Origin: Pseudoips prasinana
Lineage: Eukaryota; Arthropoda; Insecta; Lepidoptera; Nolidae
Assembly: GCA_951640165.1 (NCBI GenBank)
Contig: OX621242.1
Location: forward strand, 12,765,501 to 12,829,500
Length of the DNA stretch: 64,000 bases
Reading direction: 5' to 3'
Shown here: in pieces, positions 32,302 through 47,300 of the stretch
Position numbering within the stretch: the stretch's first letter is position 1
How the letters are laid out: the number at the start of each line of letters is the position of its first letter
Notes under the pieces: generated by a model
Databases searched by the model: none
What the model was told of the DNA's origin: nothing
What the model saw: only the letters and a program-made list of their open reading frames with translations
Program-made: the position numbers and the translations under genes

Positions 32302-35300
32302 AGTGTGTGTGTGTAGATTATCTTATGATATTTATTAAGTTTTCAGTTTGTGTATAATCGAGCTTTAAGAGCCAGTTTGTCACAGTTTTTTTGCATTGTG
32401 GCTTGCACATTGGATATATGTGCAAGAGTTTATTAACTTTATTATACACAAAACTGCTTAAGAAAAGGAAAGATCTTTGGGCTAGGGATGTAGCAACAAG
32501 CATAGTTGGACAGACAACATGATTACGTTGAAGGTTATTAAATTTTCCTGGATCAAAAGGTGTATTGACATGAGTCAGTAGGGTTAGGTTAAGAATAAAT
32601 AGTTTGCGTACGGACAGAACTTTACAGATATCGTATAGATCCGTCGTGGGATGCCTGTATGGTACCTGCCATCCGACTTTCAAAACGGAACGCTGTGCCC
32701 GTTCTTATTTCAACAGTTGAGTCTTCGTGGCGCCACCCCAAGCCACTATACAATATTGTATAAGTGACTGGCAGACAGAAAAATACACTAATCTAAGCAA
32801 ACTCTTATCAGCCATGTAGCGTAAATTTTTAAAAATATACATTAGTTTACGCAGCCTGCATGTGACCATGTCAATTTGAGAGTGAAAAGAAAGGAGATCG
32901 TCTATTTCTATACTTTTATACTCATCAAGTATCCCTTAAGCATAGAGCATAGTTATGTGGACCAGTTTTATAGTGTTGACCTACTTAATTCTCTTCATCG
33001 GCTGCAACCTTCATTGCATGGCTCTGACTTGCCTATTATGGGAATTTTACTATTTTACTGTACAAAGCTTTCAATTTCTTCAAGAGATTCAATTTTTAAT
33101 CATTGGGGTTCTTGTCTAATGAAGCAGTGAAAGCAATTGTTAATGATATTACAATTATTATTACAACTGTTAAATGCAAGCAAATTTTGAGATGATCATT
33201 ACAAAAAATATACCATGCTTATATTTCGCTTTAATAAATCTTTTAAGTATGTTTCACACAAACATGTTCAGTAGGAAAACAATTCTTTTTTTCCCATCAA
33301 GTTCTTATCAGGTCACTGATATTTTATTGTTTTTAACACTGATCCTATTCTCTATCTATTTGTTTATTACCTTTTTGACAGCTCACAATTATGCAATATC
33401 TAATTTTTTTCGGAGCAATGTACTACAGTTATGTCATACCTCATTGGCAGATAATGCCCACTTAATGAACTGCCCTGTGAAACGTGTATTGAAGTATGAT
33501 AAGTTTAATTTGATGTTGATCTTGCAATAGAATAAATTGAATTCGATCATATGATAAAATTAATTTCTAGTATTGTTTCATTGTGAACATGGGGTGGTGC
33601 TTTTGGGAAAAAACTATGATTTATGTTTAGGTTCTGAGATGCTTCCTTCCATACCTCGGAGAGCAAGTTACGCCATTGGTCCCAGTTGCCATGATAACAT
33701 CTATAACATTCACAGGTAGTCAGTCTAAAACCTAATAAAATGAGACACTCAATTTATTATGGTAGCTTTGGGTAGTCTTACAGCTATCTCCAACGAAAAG
33801 GGAACTGGCAAGGAAGAATATGATTTTTAATATATGACAGCAAGCTTCTGTGAGACATCTGCCTTGTCTGTTAGCATAAACTAATCTAAAACTTAATTGT
33901 GTTAGATGAAAGACATGAACATTGTTATTTGTTTTTGTGTCAGTTTAATTGTCAGAAATTGTTTGATTGCATCTAACAATGTCTGGTCCTGGTGACCTGT
34001 ACTCCATTCCTTCTAAATGTACATCAGACACCAGTCTCTCATAAAACATATGGAGAAAACTTAACGCTAACATACCTATATACTTTTTCTTTAGGAATGT
34101 AGAATTGGAGATGGATAATCTAAGAAGTTAATATGTAGAAGTGTGTGCATAGACTTAAATGTCATAGAAATGCAAATAACTCTCATAAATTCATCATCAT
34201 CATCATATCAGCCGAAAGACGTCCACTGCTGGACTAAGGCCTCCCCCCAAAGATCTCCACAATTGTCGGTCTTGCGCTATTCGCATCCAGCAGCTTCCAG
34301 CGACCCGCACAAGATCATCGGTCCATCTTGTAGGGGGCCTGCCCACGCTGCGTCTTCCGGTTCTCTCATAAATTGGAACTATATAAACAGTTACCATTTT
34401 ATTAGACAACCTAAAACTGGCCAATACTATTTAATAACGCAAGGTTATCAGCACTTAAAATGCAGGAGAGATAACACAGTTGCATGTTTGAAGTGGTTAC
34501 ACTGTAATAAACTTGCCTGTGTGACATCATCAGACGATTAGGGACCAATCCATATGTGATTCAGGCCTGTATGAAGGCCGCTGGAGTGACCTTGTGAATT
34601 GGTCATGTCCAAACAGGAAATATAAGTCTAATAAGTGTTTGTGCTAAAACCGTTGTTTACTATAGGTTATTTAAGGCATAGGGAAAATATGTAACTACCT
34701 ACCAAATTAGTATATAGTACTTTGCTACGTATATGTAAATAAAAGCTCCTCGGCCGTCTTCGTCCAGGTTGAACAATTGTGTATAAACATACAGAACACG
34801 TATCCCGCGATTTTGTCCTCCGCAGATTATCTTTATCCCCTATTTATTTAACATACTAAGGGGACTAGTCTACATCACAGGATATCGTGATTTAATTAAA
34901 TTTGAACCTTACCCTAACCATACACTCCTATTACTAAAAGTAGCATTAAAACATCCTTTCCGCTGCTCAACAGACACGCTATGGGACCATTGAAGAAGAC
35001 CGTTGATCCTGTTTAAATATATATTTTTTTAATTCTCATACTGTTCGATCAGAAGGTATACGACAAAACAATGAATAATATATGCAGACGCCAGCACATC
35101 CAGCTACCCCAATCTATCAAATTTCTTTTATAGATTTTCAACTTTATCACATAAGCATAAGGTTCACTTTCGATTGGGGAAATTTGACAGATTGGGGTAG
35201 CTTGATGTGCTGGCGTCTGTACTTCGCGTTAGACAAATTTTTATGAATTAATTCAAATAAATTAAAATCTCCACAAAAGGCCTGATTATGATGAAATTCC

Positions 35301-38300
35301 AAACGCGTTTTCACAAACCACTTCCACCCTTTAACTCTTCTAGACCGACGCTGTCCAGTTTTCTCCCATCCTCACGCGTACAACATAATATCCGCTATTC
35401 AGTGAACACCAAAAATCATACTTATAAACGTCGCGCCACACGTGTAGTCTTTTAATTAGTTCTTTCCACGCAAGATGGCAGTGCTCTGACCATTTTTGAA
35501 ATAAATATAATAAGTACTGAACTGTATTTGTTTATTTTTCCCACGTAATCGGTACCCAAGATATAGGCACATTGCCTAGTTTTCACCAGTTATTGTTACA
35601 CTCTGTAAAGCTTTACTGAAATTATTATTCTTATTCTTAAATTCACTCTCGAATCAAAATCAGTCCCAAATCGAATGAAATCATAGGTAGGTAAGTTCCT
35701 TTCTCTTACATTCAACATGGCGGAGTTTTATACTATCGTTCATATCTTATTGGAACTCACATAATTTCATAATTCGAAACAATGTAGATATATGAAATAG
35801 ACGTTGGCATAGTGGTTAAGGTTATGGTGGCGTCACTACTACGTCGATGCCCACGGTTTCGAGTTCTATCCCCGTTCTATCCAACGGTTGATGTAACCTA
35901 TATGTAGTTGTTCTGAGTCTCCGTATTGCGTCTTCGGAAAGCCCTCCGCGACACAGAAAAGTATTTCCCTACCAGGCGTTGACTTTTTACTTCTAATATA
36001 CCTGCATACTATTCGTATACAATGTGGCAAGTGCGTAGGTAGGTTAAACGTTAATGGACCTATTAAAGTAATGTATTGCTTTCTGACAAGAACGTAACAT
36101 AATAGAGTTCCTATATAAGTAAAGCATAGTTCACATGAGTATTATATGGTAGCCCGAAGCGTTTGATTTTTTTGGTCGTTTTGACTAGTTGTTATAGTTG
36201 TAACTGAGTAATAATGAAGCATTGAGCATAGCGTGTCAAAAAAAATTGTTAATATTTGAGATACTGGTTTTAACTTAACTGGTTTTGTACATACGTGCAC
36301 CTCAAATTTCCTCAACTATTTATGTATAATGCAATTAAATACAGACATGCTTACAAAGTGTACATTTCAAAATATGAAAAAAAATTGCAAATAAACATTC
36401 TGAACTGGTAACATTTCGGTATGCTAAAGATGAAATCAATCAACCCAACAATTACGAATAACGTTTATACCTTTTCATAAAACAAATTCATTAAACTATA
36501 CTATACTGCAACTGTGATGTCCACACTAGGTAAGCCTGTATCGTGTAAATGAAATCACTTGAGTTGAAACTATCGTGATTACTTTCTCCAGGGTCTTCAA
36601 CGTGTGTACAGGTTATATCAAGTACCTACCAGTGGAGCAGAGTCCAAATAACACAATTCTTATCGGCATGATTTTTCTAAATCATGACGGACACCAGCTG
36701 TCATGTTGTACTATAAACATCGCTTACTATCGTAATTATGTTTTCACACAACACGCCATTGCATATTTTTCGTCTGGATGTTATCAGATTAAACGTCCAG
36801 TCAGCTGCAGCATTAGTATGATTAATTAGGGTTACCAGATATAACAACTGAAAACAGTTACAGATTGGGCTACGGATATAAAAAAATTGTCAAATTCAAA
36901 AAGCCTGGCAACGTTACCAAGTGCCCGGATAAATCCTATAATGTGTATCCTCTACATTCACGAATTATTTTGCCAATGTAAAGTAAAAATTTATATTCAG
37001 GACGATATTTATTAAAGATATTTATAAAAGAAAACATAGATTAAATATAACGTTATAACCATTCATGACAATTACTAAGCATAATCCATTACAATCATTT
37101 CCTCCTTAGGGATTGACATCATTCGTGAAATAGGAAGGCGGATGTGATATTTGACGAACTTTACAGTAGTCACTCATGTTATTGGTACCATACTTGTTGT
37201 GACTAGGGTTACCATATGTTAATAGAGGGATGCCTGTCTATGATACCTAAAATGCCTGAATTTTCAGAAAAATGCCTGTCTGAAGCAAAACGCTGTTGTA
37301 GGTAATAAGTAAAAGCCAACAGATAATAATGAAGAAGGATATTTATTACTGATATTTGTCAGAGGACATTATTTTTTAATAGTTCTTTATTTTCTGGTAT
37401 ATATACGTAAAAATCTTCACAAGATACAGTTTTGTAATTTTCCTGTGTAATCAATATTGCTTTTACTGATTCAATTGTCAGCCGATTTCTTTCTTTACTC
37501 CACTGGGCGTTGACGAGAGCCTGCGAAAATGCCTGTCTCAGACCAATGCCGGCCGCACGCCTGTCTAAGCCTTAAAATGCCTGTCTAAGCCTGTCTAAGC
37601 CTTAAAATGCCTGTCAAATGCGGCTAACGCCTGTCATATGGTAACCCTAGTTGTGACGGAATACGACGACGTAGGTATAGCTATCTCACTCTTTCACCGA
37701 CTGAATTATTTCGTGCCAGTCTTCTAAGCATTCTACGGTTCTCTTTTTCTACTAATTGTAAATTGTAGGTACTTATTATTTAAACATGACAATCAAAATA
37801 CAAAATTAATACGTAGTGTTATTTCCGCTGATTATTAGTTTAATCAAGCAATTTTTGCGGGCGAGAAATCGGCAAAATTCAATCACTAAATATTTTTATT
37901 TCTAGTCAACTTAAAACTTAATGTAAATAAGCTTTGCACATTTCAATATGTCACCTCTCGCCACTGGTGCAATAATGGAACTGTAGTTAATTCCTCAGAT
38001 ATTAGTGCGAAATGGTCGCCTAGCTGTAATTAACCCATTATGCGAGTTTTCCATTACCCCACAAACCTCACAGAAATGGTTCGATTGTATCGCACCCATT
38101 TATTAGTATTGCCTACTTTTCGGAATTTATGATAATATAAAGCTGACGTAAGCAGAAATAATGTACATTATGCTTACTGCCTGGATATAGAATGACTGTT
38201 TCAATAATCAAAATACTTTAGAAGAAAGCAATTAGTCATCATATCAGTTGAAAGACGCCCACTGCTGGACTTAGGCCTCCCCCAAAGATCTCCACAATTG

Positions 38301-41300
38301 CTGGTCATGCGCTATCCACATCCAGCGACTTCCAGCGACCCTCATAAGATCATGGGTCCATCTTATAGGGGGCCTGCCAACGCTGTGTCTTCCGGTTCGT
38401 GGTCGCCACTCGAGAACCTTTCTGCCCCAGCGGCCGTCGGCTCTACGAGCCATGTGCCCTGTCCACTGCCACTTAAGCTTGGCAATTCTTCTGGCTATGT
38501 CCGTTACTTGGTTCGCGTGCGGATCGCAGTATTTCTGATTCGATCTCGCAGGGAAACTGTTCAGAATGAATTCATTTAATTTTGTTTGTGGTAGAATATT
38601 TTTTGTATTCACACCCTACCTTACATCAAGCGTCTATTAGTCACGGTAATCGTGTACAGGTCATAAGGGTATATGTATACTTATTTGCTGAACATTTTGC
38701 ATAAAAATTTATAAAATACCGGAATAGCATCAGTAGAGCCTCACTCTATTAGGTAGGTACGCATAACAGAGAAGATCTGAATTGGGGTTCGTATACGTAA
38801 TTATTTTCTGTATCGCGAGGGACTTCATAAACATGCAATACACGGACGCAAATCACACTTAGACTCGAAACGATAACTTTTTGGCAACACGAATATTAGT
38901 CCTGTGCGGGATCGAACCTGGGACAGGAGGGCGCTGAATTAATAGCAAGGTTCATATCCTCTTATTGAATTTTACTTTTCAAAGTACACATTTCAAATCA
39001 AAAATAAATTATATTAAGTCATATATGCCCAACCTGCCTCTTCTTTCATCATCATCATATCAAAGACAAAGGCCTTACTCAAAGTTCTCCGGAACTGACG
39101 GTCTGCATCCTGCACTTTAATTGAACTTTTTGATTTTCTTGTCTTCCTAGCCCCAACTAGAATTCCAATTGAAAGTAGCTCATCCATAATGTGTACATGA
39201 TGGAGTCACCTAACTATACACAGACCTAATAAAAATTGGCTGCCTCTATGCGAGGTATAAATCATGTTTGAATAATATCAAATGAATCAAGTTCATCATC
39301 AGTTAGGTTATTTGTCCGACACAGCCTTGACTATGGTGAAACTGTCAGCAAAACCCTCCGCATACCTAATAGGCAACTTAACCGTGTGGTGGTGTCCCTA
39401 AGTACCCGAGAGGTCGCACTTTGGCACCGAACAATTATTGAGTACAAACGTAGATTCCGTTTGGGGACTGACAACTCTACATGCCCCGGAGAGTACTCGG
39501 TAGGCCGAGCCATTTGAGAATCTTAACAGGTTATTGGAAGTCTAATAAATGATCACATATTGTATGAAATAAACATCATAGTTACTGGCACATAGATTAG
39601 AAATGACAAGGGATTCCTTAATTTTAGCGGCTGTATAGTATTCAATAAAAATACATGCCATATCTTTGTTATCTTTAAACATCATATATATTGTTGTTTG
39701 TATATAAACACAATATTTTTCACTATCGCACTTTGTAATTTTTTAAAGAAATTTATCAACAAAGTTATCTTTGCCATCTATCATTTTTATCTCTAGAACG
39801 TACTTCCTCCATTAAAAATGCTATAAAGCCAAATTCAATGAAAATTATTATGAAGTATATGCACGCTATCTATAGGCAGTACTAATGTGGTAGTTAGGTT
39901 GGTCTGGTAAATTTATTTTAATATAAATGATGGTATTGAACACGTGGAGGTCTTGTTTTTGTGATTTTCGCACACGCCCACCTCTGCTGGCGATTTTCTC
40001 TTTTGCAACCCTAAAAAGAGCAGGGCATGCATAGAACTATGGGTGGTAATGGTGTTAAAATTAGTTTAGTTGGTATCGCATAGAAGTGGAGGCACTATAG
40101 TTCCTGTGTAGACATCAGTGACGCACAATTAAAAGGCTCTAGTCAGTGTGTCTCAGGACATCTAACTATCTTGGATAACTTCGACTTACGCATGCATCAT
40201 TCAAGGCCCTTGGTGGTCGAAGCAGTCAAGTGCACCCCGATGGTCCTTGTCCGATTTTTTTATCACGTCCATTGCAAAGCTGGTGACATAAATTGAGCTC
40301 AAGAGGTGATTATAATAGAAAAAACGTAGTTACAGTTGGATAACAGAGTGTAATACAACAAAACATTTTGGCCGTGCTGACGTCACCCAATTTTATTGTT
40401 TCACGCCAATACCGGCGATATGAACTGTTCAGGTCACGGGTCAAAATAAAGTGAACAGGAAACCATCATAACTAGACTAGTAATACTCATTCGTGAACAT
40501 TTTGAATACTTACTATTACGGTTCAAATATACAAACAATATTGGGATTGAGCAATAACAATTTATTTTTGTATATGGGGACCCCCTTTAATATTTAATTG
40601 TATTATTTTGTTAGTATTCCTTATTATAACGGAAATAGAAATACTTACTGCGGTCATTTCAACTGTCTACCTTATACGGTTCATGAGATACAACCCGCTC
40701 ACAGATAGACCGTTAGTACCCTTTGGATACGGATCCCTGAAATTATATATTAAAAAAAACTATTCTATATAGCAAAGTTGTTAAATCTGGGATCCATTAA
40801 GTTCTTAAAAATATAGTAAATGTTTTCATATAAGTATTTTAATATTGTAGATATTAAAATTCTTATGAGGCAGACAGTAGTATTGATTAAATATTCGTGG
40901 AAAGAAACCTATTTGCCCATAGATTTGGCCTCAATACCAAAGCAATGTTATCAGGCAAGAAATAGCTAATTCTTTAAGAGCTATTCACAACAGTAGCTTC
41001 AAATTCCTCAAAAACTACGCAATTAGCATGTTTAGTCTCGTATGTGTTAACTACATGGTAGTACTGTGAGTAAACGTTATGTGTAGCAAAATTAGAGCTA
41101 TTCGATATAGTCTACTAAATATACTATACAAGGTGAGACATTAATACTATAATAAAGTATAATAATATCCTCGGACATTATTCTCACACGGCCAACTGAT
41201 ACCAAACTAAGCAGAGCTTGTACTATGGAAACCAGATAACCGACATTCATTATTTTACATATATTTATTGAATGGAAAATATATAAATTAGATTAAGCCA

Positions 41301-44300
41301 AAAGCAAAACAATGAGATCTACATATAACATACAATAAATATAAAACTATCCGCTGGATTAACCTTTAATATTAACAACTGGATTTTTAACCTTACCGGT
41401 AGGTAATCAACTAGATTAAGCTAAATTTTAATAACTGCGTTTTATCATCAAAGGTTATCAACTACATTAATCTCAAATATTATCACCTAGATTAACTTTT
41501 GAAACAAACAAATATGTACAACATTAATCTTAAATATGATCAACTAGATTTTAAACCTTCAAAATGTTGAACTTACATACTATCCATTAGACATTAAATT
41601 TTATCAACTACATTAACTTAAAATATTACTAACTATGCTAACCATAAATATTATCATCTCGATAAACCTTAAATCTTTGTTCCACAGGAAAACTGGTGCT
41701 AAAAATTCCCTGGAAGAATCTCTACGGCGCATCGGTAGAAGCGACTGTTGAACGTTTATTCTTGATCGTTAATCCGTCGGCTGAAGTCAAATATGACCCT
41801 GAGAAGGAGGAGAAGATGGCACTTGCTGCCAAACAAGCAGAACTTGCAAGAGTTGAAGAGGCTAAGAAAAAGGAAGCCGAAAAAGGTATATTAGATTTCA
41901 TTATTCTAACAGATTATATAATTCTATTCTTTAAATAAAGCCGATGGATAACACCTATATCTTCCGAAAGGTTGTTAATGCAAGAAATTCTAAATTGATC
42001 TTGCCTTGTTATTACTATACTTTATTTTATTTCTATTCCATAAACCAATGTTTACATTATCTAGTAACTGATTGACTTGGACAACTAATTTGGATGGTTC
42101 ACTTTTCAACAATTGTATCTGTAATGGCGGCACACATTACAGATACAATTGTTGAAAAGGGACGTTTGTCGTTCTTTACCATATTACCTAAAAGTCCGTA
42201 AAAACGTTCTTATGAATTGACGCATTTCATATGGTAAACTAAAATTTTTTTGTGTTTCGAACTACAAACAGATATTGTATTCAGTTTAATGAGCACCTTG
42301 ACCTCCTAAAGTACCAATCCCACACTAAAGATATTAATCGTTCTATGTATATACCTACTTCGCGCTATTGTGTCATCATAACATAATAAAAAGTACCTTT
42401 TCGCATTTGCGCATGCTATCGCGTTCGTAGGCTTTCGCTCTAGTTACCGGTAACTTTACCTAGGACCACAACATTGAGATAAGCCAGAGCTAACCGCCGC
42501 CGAGGCGGAAGGAATGCCAACCCGTTTGTGTTTCAAATCTATGGCGAAATATATAAAGGCGAATATATGATTGTTTGCCAACTTGGTAGTATGAAAAAAA
42601 ACTGTTTCAAAAATGAAATATAAAATTGTTTAAAAATCTCGTCAAGTCTCGTAGTTAATGAACTGCTGACCGAGAGAATCAGATAAAGAAAATTATAATT
42701 TAGTCTTCAATACTTATTTGTGCTTTTTACGTATTAGTCGTACATTTATTTTTATATCAACTTATCGTCGATGCATGTCAATGCCATGTATTATCGCGAC
42801 ACAGTACAGGATAAAACAAGTAAACCAGCTCAAAATTTAAATTAGTCATTATAGTATTTCTAAATTTGTAACAAAATGTTTCAGACATGCTAGTTTTGAC
42901 TTGTCAAAACTCGGCTTAAGTTTTTAATCGAATACGACTGCTATATACTACACAACAATACATACTACAATAATTTGGAATATAACTTTTGCCGAATATT
43001 TCTTCACAAATTCAAATATTTAAAATTCATCATTTAAAATTATAAGTGATTTATTATCTGTGAAACGCGTTGCGCTTTCTCTCACGAGTATTGTGTTTTC
43101 ATACAATATCATGGTTTTTTCAAGACCAAAGTGAATACACATCAAAGCTCAACCCATACTGAAATGGTCACCGGTCAACATCGCAGCTGGCAGGACTGTC
43201 TGATAACTTAAATCTTTACTGCTTGAGATTTGGATATAGCTTGATCATTCAGATTGTCACAAGTGACACTATGTTTATGTTTTTTCTTATTCAAAATATA
43301 GTTTAAAATTATTTGACACTGACCTAGTCCCTGTCATCTCAGTTTTCATGAATTAAACCCTAAATTGAAGCCTATATCTCAGTTTTCATGAATTAAACCC
43401 TAAATTGAAGCCTATATCGCGCAGTCCTCTTTAAACAACCATTGATATACATATATCAATGTAGACAAAACTTTTATTACAGATTGTCGGCTGATGTTGT
43501 GGTTGAGCGTAGGCTCAGTGTGTAAAATAAAATATTCGATGGAGTTACGTCATACGAATGGTTAGGCGCCGCTGCCTTGCTAACATAATGGAGTGCTACT
43601 TTGTTTACTATTGTATTATGATTCACAGCTCTATAAAAAGATATCATAGATAAGATTGTTTTATAGTATAGTCATTAGTATAGTCAGTTCAAGTAATTTG
43701 CGCAGTAATACCATTAATAGAATGAGAAGTAGATAAATGTTTGATTGCTAATTAAAAAATAGTACAGATAGAATTTGAAATAATGTCACATTATTACTCA
43801 TACGTATTATTAGTCGATTTAATATTGAGGCCAATCTGTCCCATTTATGATAAATATTCTTAATTCTAAGCACAAGTCGGAACATGCAAACAACTTTGCA
43901 CTGATTTTATTTAAGAGTTAAAGCCAAAACAATTTTAATGATGTCATCTTTCAGAGTACTTAAAACCCAAGTAGAGCGTACTTTGACTTATAGATACTTT
44001 GAAAGATAATATATATATTGTATCTATATGTCGGCCTTTACAGAGCCTTGCAATTCGTGATTGCAACAAGTCATGCTACAAAGCGATACCTTCGCCTTGT
44101 CAGTGCCAAATAGTTCAACATGCATCAGACATGTATTACATAAACAGTGTATTGTTATTATCATCACGATTACAATCGCATATTCATTAAGGAGCAGCGT
44201 TCATTTAAAAGTATTCTCTATATCTAGACGTCCATAGGTTTTTAGATGCATATTCTTATTATTAAACAAATGTATATTATCTTGAACATGTCAAACGCTG

Positions 44301-47300
44301 TTCGGCCGAAGGCTGTTAACGACTTCAATATGAACTCCCCGTTGTAAGCTCGTCATGCTCCCATTGTGTGTTAATGCTTGCGGTGGCGTTGTGGGTCGGG
44401 TCGTTTCCTTCCCTCTAATATGGCGAGGGAGGCGATGGCTGGCCCTCATGTCATACTCGTGAACGAGTGCTGCTTGCGGTAACTGGTCGAACTGTTAATG
44501 TTATTGTTTATTATCTCTCAATTTTTTGATTCATTAGATGACAACGGTTCTGTGCGTGCATTAGCCTACATAACGCCCATAAAATGTAAGAAAAAAATAT
44601 AAAAAAAAATAACAAAAACGAAGACAAAAAGCAAAAGAAGACGACAAAATCAAGCCCGGAGTTTCTTTGTGGCTTCCTTCTCCGGGTCGTCCACCTAGGT
44701 AGCTAGAGAAAGCCGCAGGTTAGCTAGGGTAGGCTCCTCAGCGGCGAGGATTGCTTTGGCCCCTTAACGCGTCATCGGTGATCCCGTGCAACTGATCACA
44801 CCCTTTCTTAGAATTCTGTCCTTTTGCTTCAGCGGCCCCTGAGCTGTGGCCCGAACCCCAAAAGGGTGGCCTCGGGTATTAGTCGTTTAATTTAAGCTAC
44901 TGGTTAAGTGCCTTCTGCGCTAGCCAAATGCTCATTGCCTTCAATTCTTTAATTTTAATATTGTACAACTAAATTTCAAAATAATAGATTAGTAACTTGT
45001 TATTTATTTTAGGATTTAAGAAAATATATCTGATAAAACAGACCGCACGGCCGGACTAATTAATTTTTTGTAATTCTTATACTGTATTCGACTATGTTTA
45101 ATTGTGAAACCTTTTTACCTGACAAAAGATAACTATTGCTATCTTCCTAACTATTGTACAAGACAAATAGCTTCATCGCTATGTTATTTCTTTGACATTT
45201 CAGCCAGGAACTTGGCTAAACCTTTAGCTAGAAGTAAGATGTTTGGCCAAGTACTGAGTACTGAGCAATGTACCGTTGACATAAATAATGCCAGTTGTAT
45301 GCCTACTGATGACATTTATATTCAAAATAATTTAAATTAAATAGTGTGACAATAGAGGATTTCTCTTGCATAATACCAAATTCTGGTCATGGTTTTAATG
45401 TGAGTTTAAGTGGGAAGACAGATCCACGTAGTGTAATAAAAACAAATGTGAACCCATCAAACATACATGATAAAGTCAATAAATATACAAAAAAAAAAAT
45501 GTATTAACCGGGTGCACCAAAATATTCAAGGTTTGATGGGAAAAGAGCTAGAATTGGAGCTGTTTTTGAATTGTAACAATATAGATATTTTATGTTTAAC
45601 TGAGCACTGGCTAAAACTCCATCAATTCATTTTCAGCTTCAATAATCACCAGGTTGTAAGCTCGTTCATAAAGGAGAAATATATTCATGGTGGCTCTCTA
45701 ATTCTAATAAATAAGTTGTTAAAGTTTAAAGAAAGAAGTGATGTTGTGAGCCTCTCTGTTGAGCGAGTTGTAGAGATTTCATGTGTTGAGTTGGAGCAAT
45801 TTATTGTTTTGAGTCTTTACAAACCTCCTTGTGCACCATTTGATACTTTTTCAGATATTATGGAGGATGCATTAAATAAATTGTCTAACAGCCATAAAAC
45901 AGTTATCATTTGTGGAGATTTTAATATAAACATTTTGGAGAAAAGCACAATAAGTTGCAATTTATTAAATTTGTTTAAATCCTATAATTTATATCACAAT
46001 TTTACAGAACCAACTAGAGTTACTGCTACAAGTGCTACATGCATTGATAATATATTTAGCACTGTAAAACCTTTATTTAAATCAATAATCAATAAAATTC
46101 AGTCAGATCATTCAGGTCAGTTGGTAACTTATTCAAATGCTCCAAAAATTAAAAGAAAACTTATAAGCTATATTCCATTTAGTGAAAACCGCTTAGAAAA
46201 ATTTAAATGTAATATAGTAAAACAAATAGCATGGCTAAATATCATGATAATCCGGATCACTTGTACAACTCTTTATTCAATTTGATTAATGATGAGTTCT
46301 GCACAATATTTACACCCAAACAACTGTCTGTAAGTGACCGTCTGGTATTCAGTGATTGGGCAACTCCAGGCATCTATAAAAGTCGGAATCGCTTGTATGA
46401 ATTGTATGAAGAAAGATCCCATAATCATAATACAGCTTTTCTAGAATATGTGAAACAATATGCCAAAACATTTAGACGAGCCTGTACCGCTGCTAAATCT
46501 TTGCACATAAAAAATATACTTAAATCTTCTACAAATATAATCAAAACTACTTGGAAGATAATTAATGCTGAGACAGGTAAAACAAAAATACGTAGTTGTG
46601 ATTTTAACTTAGTAATAAACAACATAGATATTAAAGGCGATTTGGAGATTGCGACTGAGTTTGAAAAATATTTTTCGAATATTCCAGTCATAATTACTAA
46701 CTCTCTTTCATGTTCTTCTACATCTGCTGAGCAGATACTCAAGCAGAGCGTAGGGTCGTGTGATACAGTTTTTGAATTTTCGGTGGTTAGCCCTAAAGAT
46801 ATTTTAAATGCTTTCAAGAGTATTAATATGAAAAACACAAAGGATCTGTGGGGTCTATCTGTTAAGACTGTTTCATCAATTATTACTATAATCGCCCCAC
46901 ACTTAGCTACTGTGTTCAATTGCTGTGTTGCATCAGGTGTATTTCCTGACTTGATGAAGTATAGTAAAATCATTCCTTTGTTTAAAGCTGGTGATACTTC
47001 AGACCCTTCAAATTTTCGACCTGTTTCCGTGCTGCCCACTCTTAGTAAAATATTTGAAAAGCTTATGCTTAGCCAGCTGCTCAGACACTTTAATATACAT
47101 AATTTACTACACCGGAAACAGTTTGGATTCACAAAGGGTTGTTCAACCATAGATGCAGGGGTCAACTTATTAAAAAGTATATTCGCGGCGTGGCAAGACT
47201 CGCAGGATGCATTAGGTATCTTTTGCGATTTGTCCAAAGCGTTCGATTGCGTTCATCATGATACTCTGGTCAGAAAATTACACCACTACGGTATTAGAAA

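Larger units (their letters stand above)
30399..41687 (+). other. VPS13 intron 2 (11.3 kb): contents
   Basis: Holds SINE pieces (31225-31315, 35800-35960, 38885-38945), a reversed LINE fragment with a GT array (31962-32760), RTE 3' ends (34192-34362, 38235-38562, 39045-39115), a palindromic MITE (35085-35219), hAT-type ends (36832-36935, 37204-37649) and a degenerate array (41340-41680). Nothing recognised in 30400-31220, 31320-31960, 32765-34185, 34380-35080, 36000-36820, 37660-38230, 38950-39040 and 39120-41340. Confidence 0.6.

Noticed and set aside
33174..33530. 118-residue hydrophobic frame
   Set aside because: AT-rich intron DNA; the composition explains it and no family is recognised.
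39331..39513. 60-residue - strand frame
   Set aside because: No recognisable domain and no repeat ends found.
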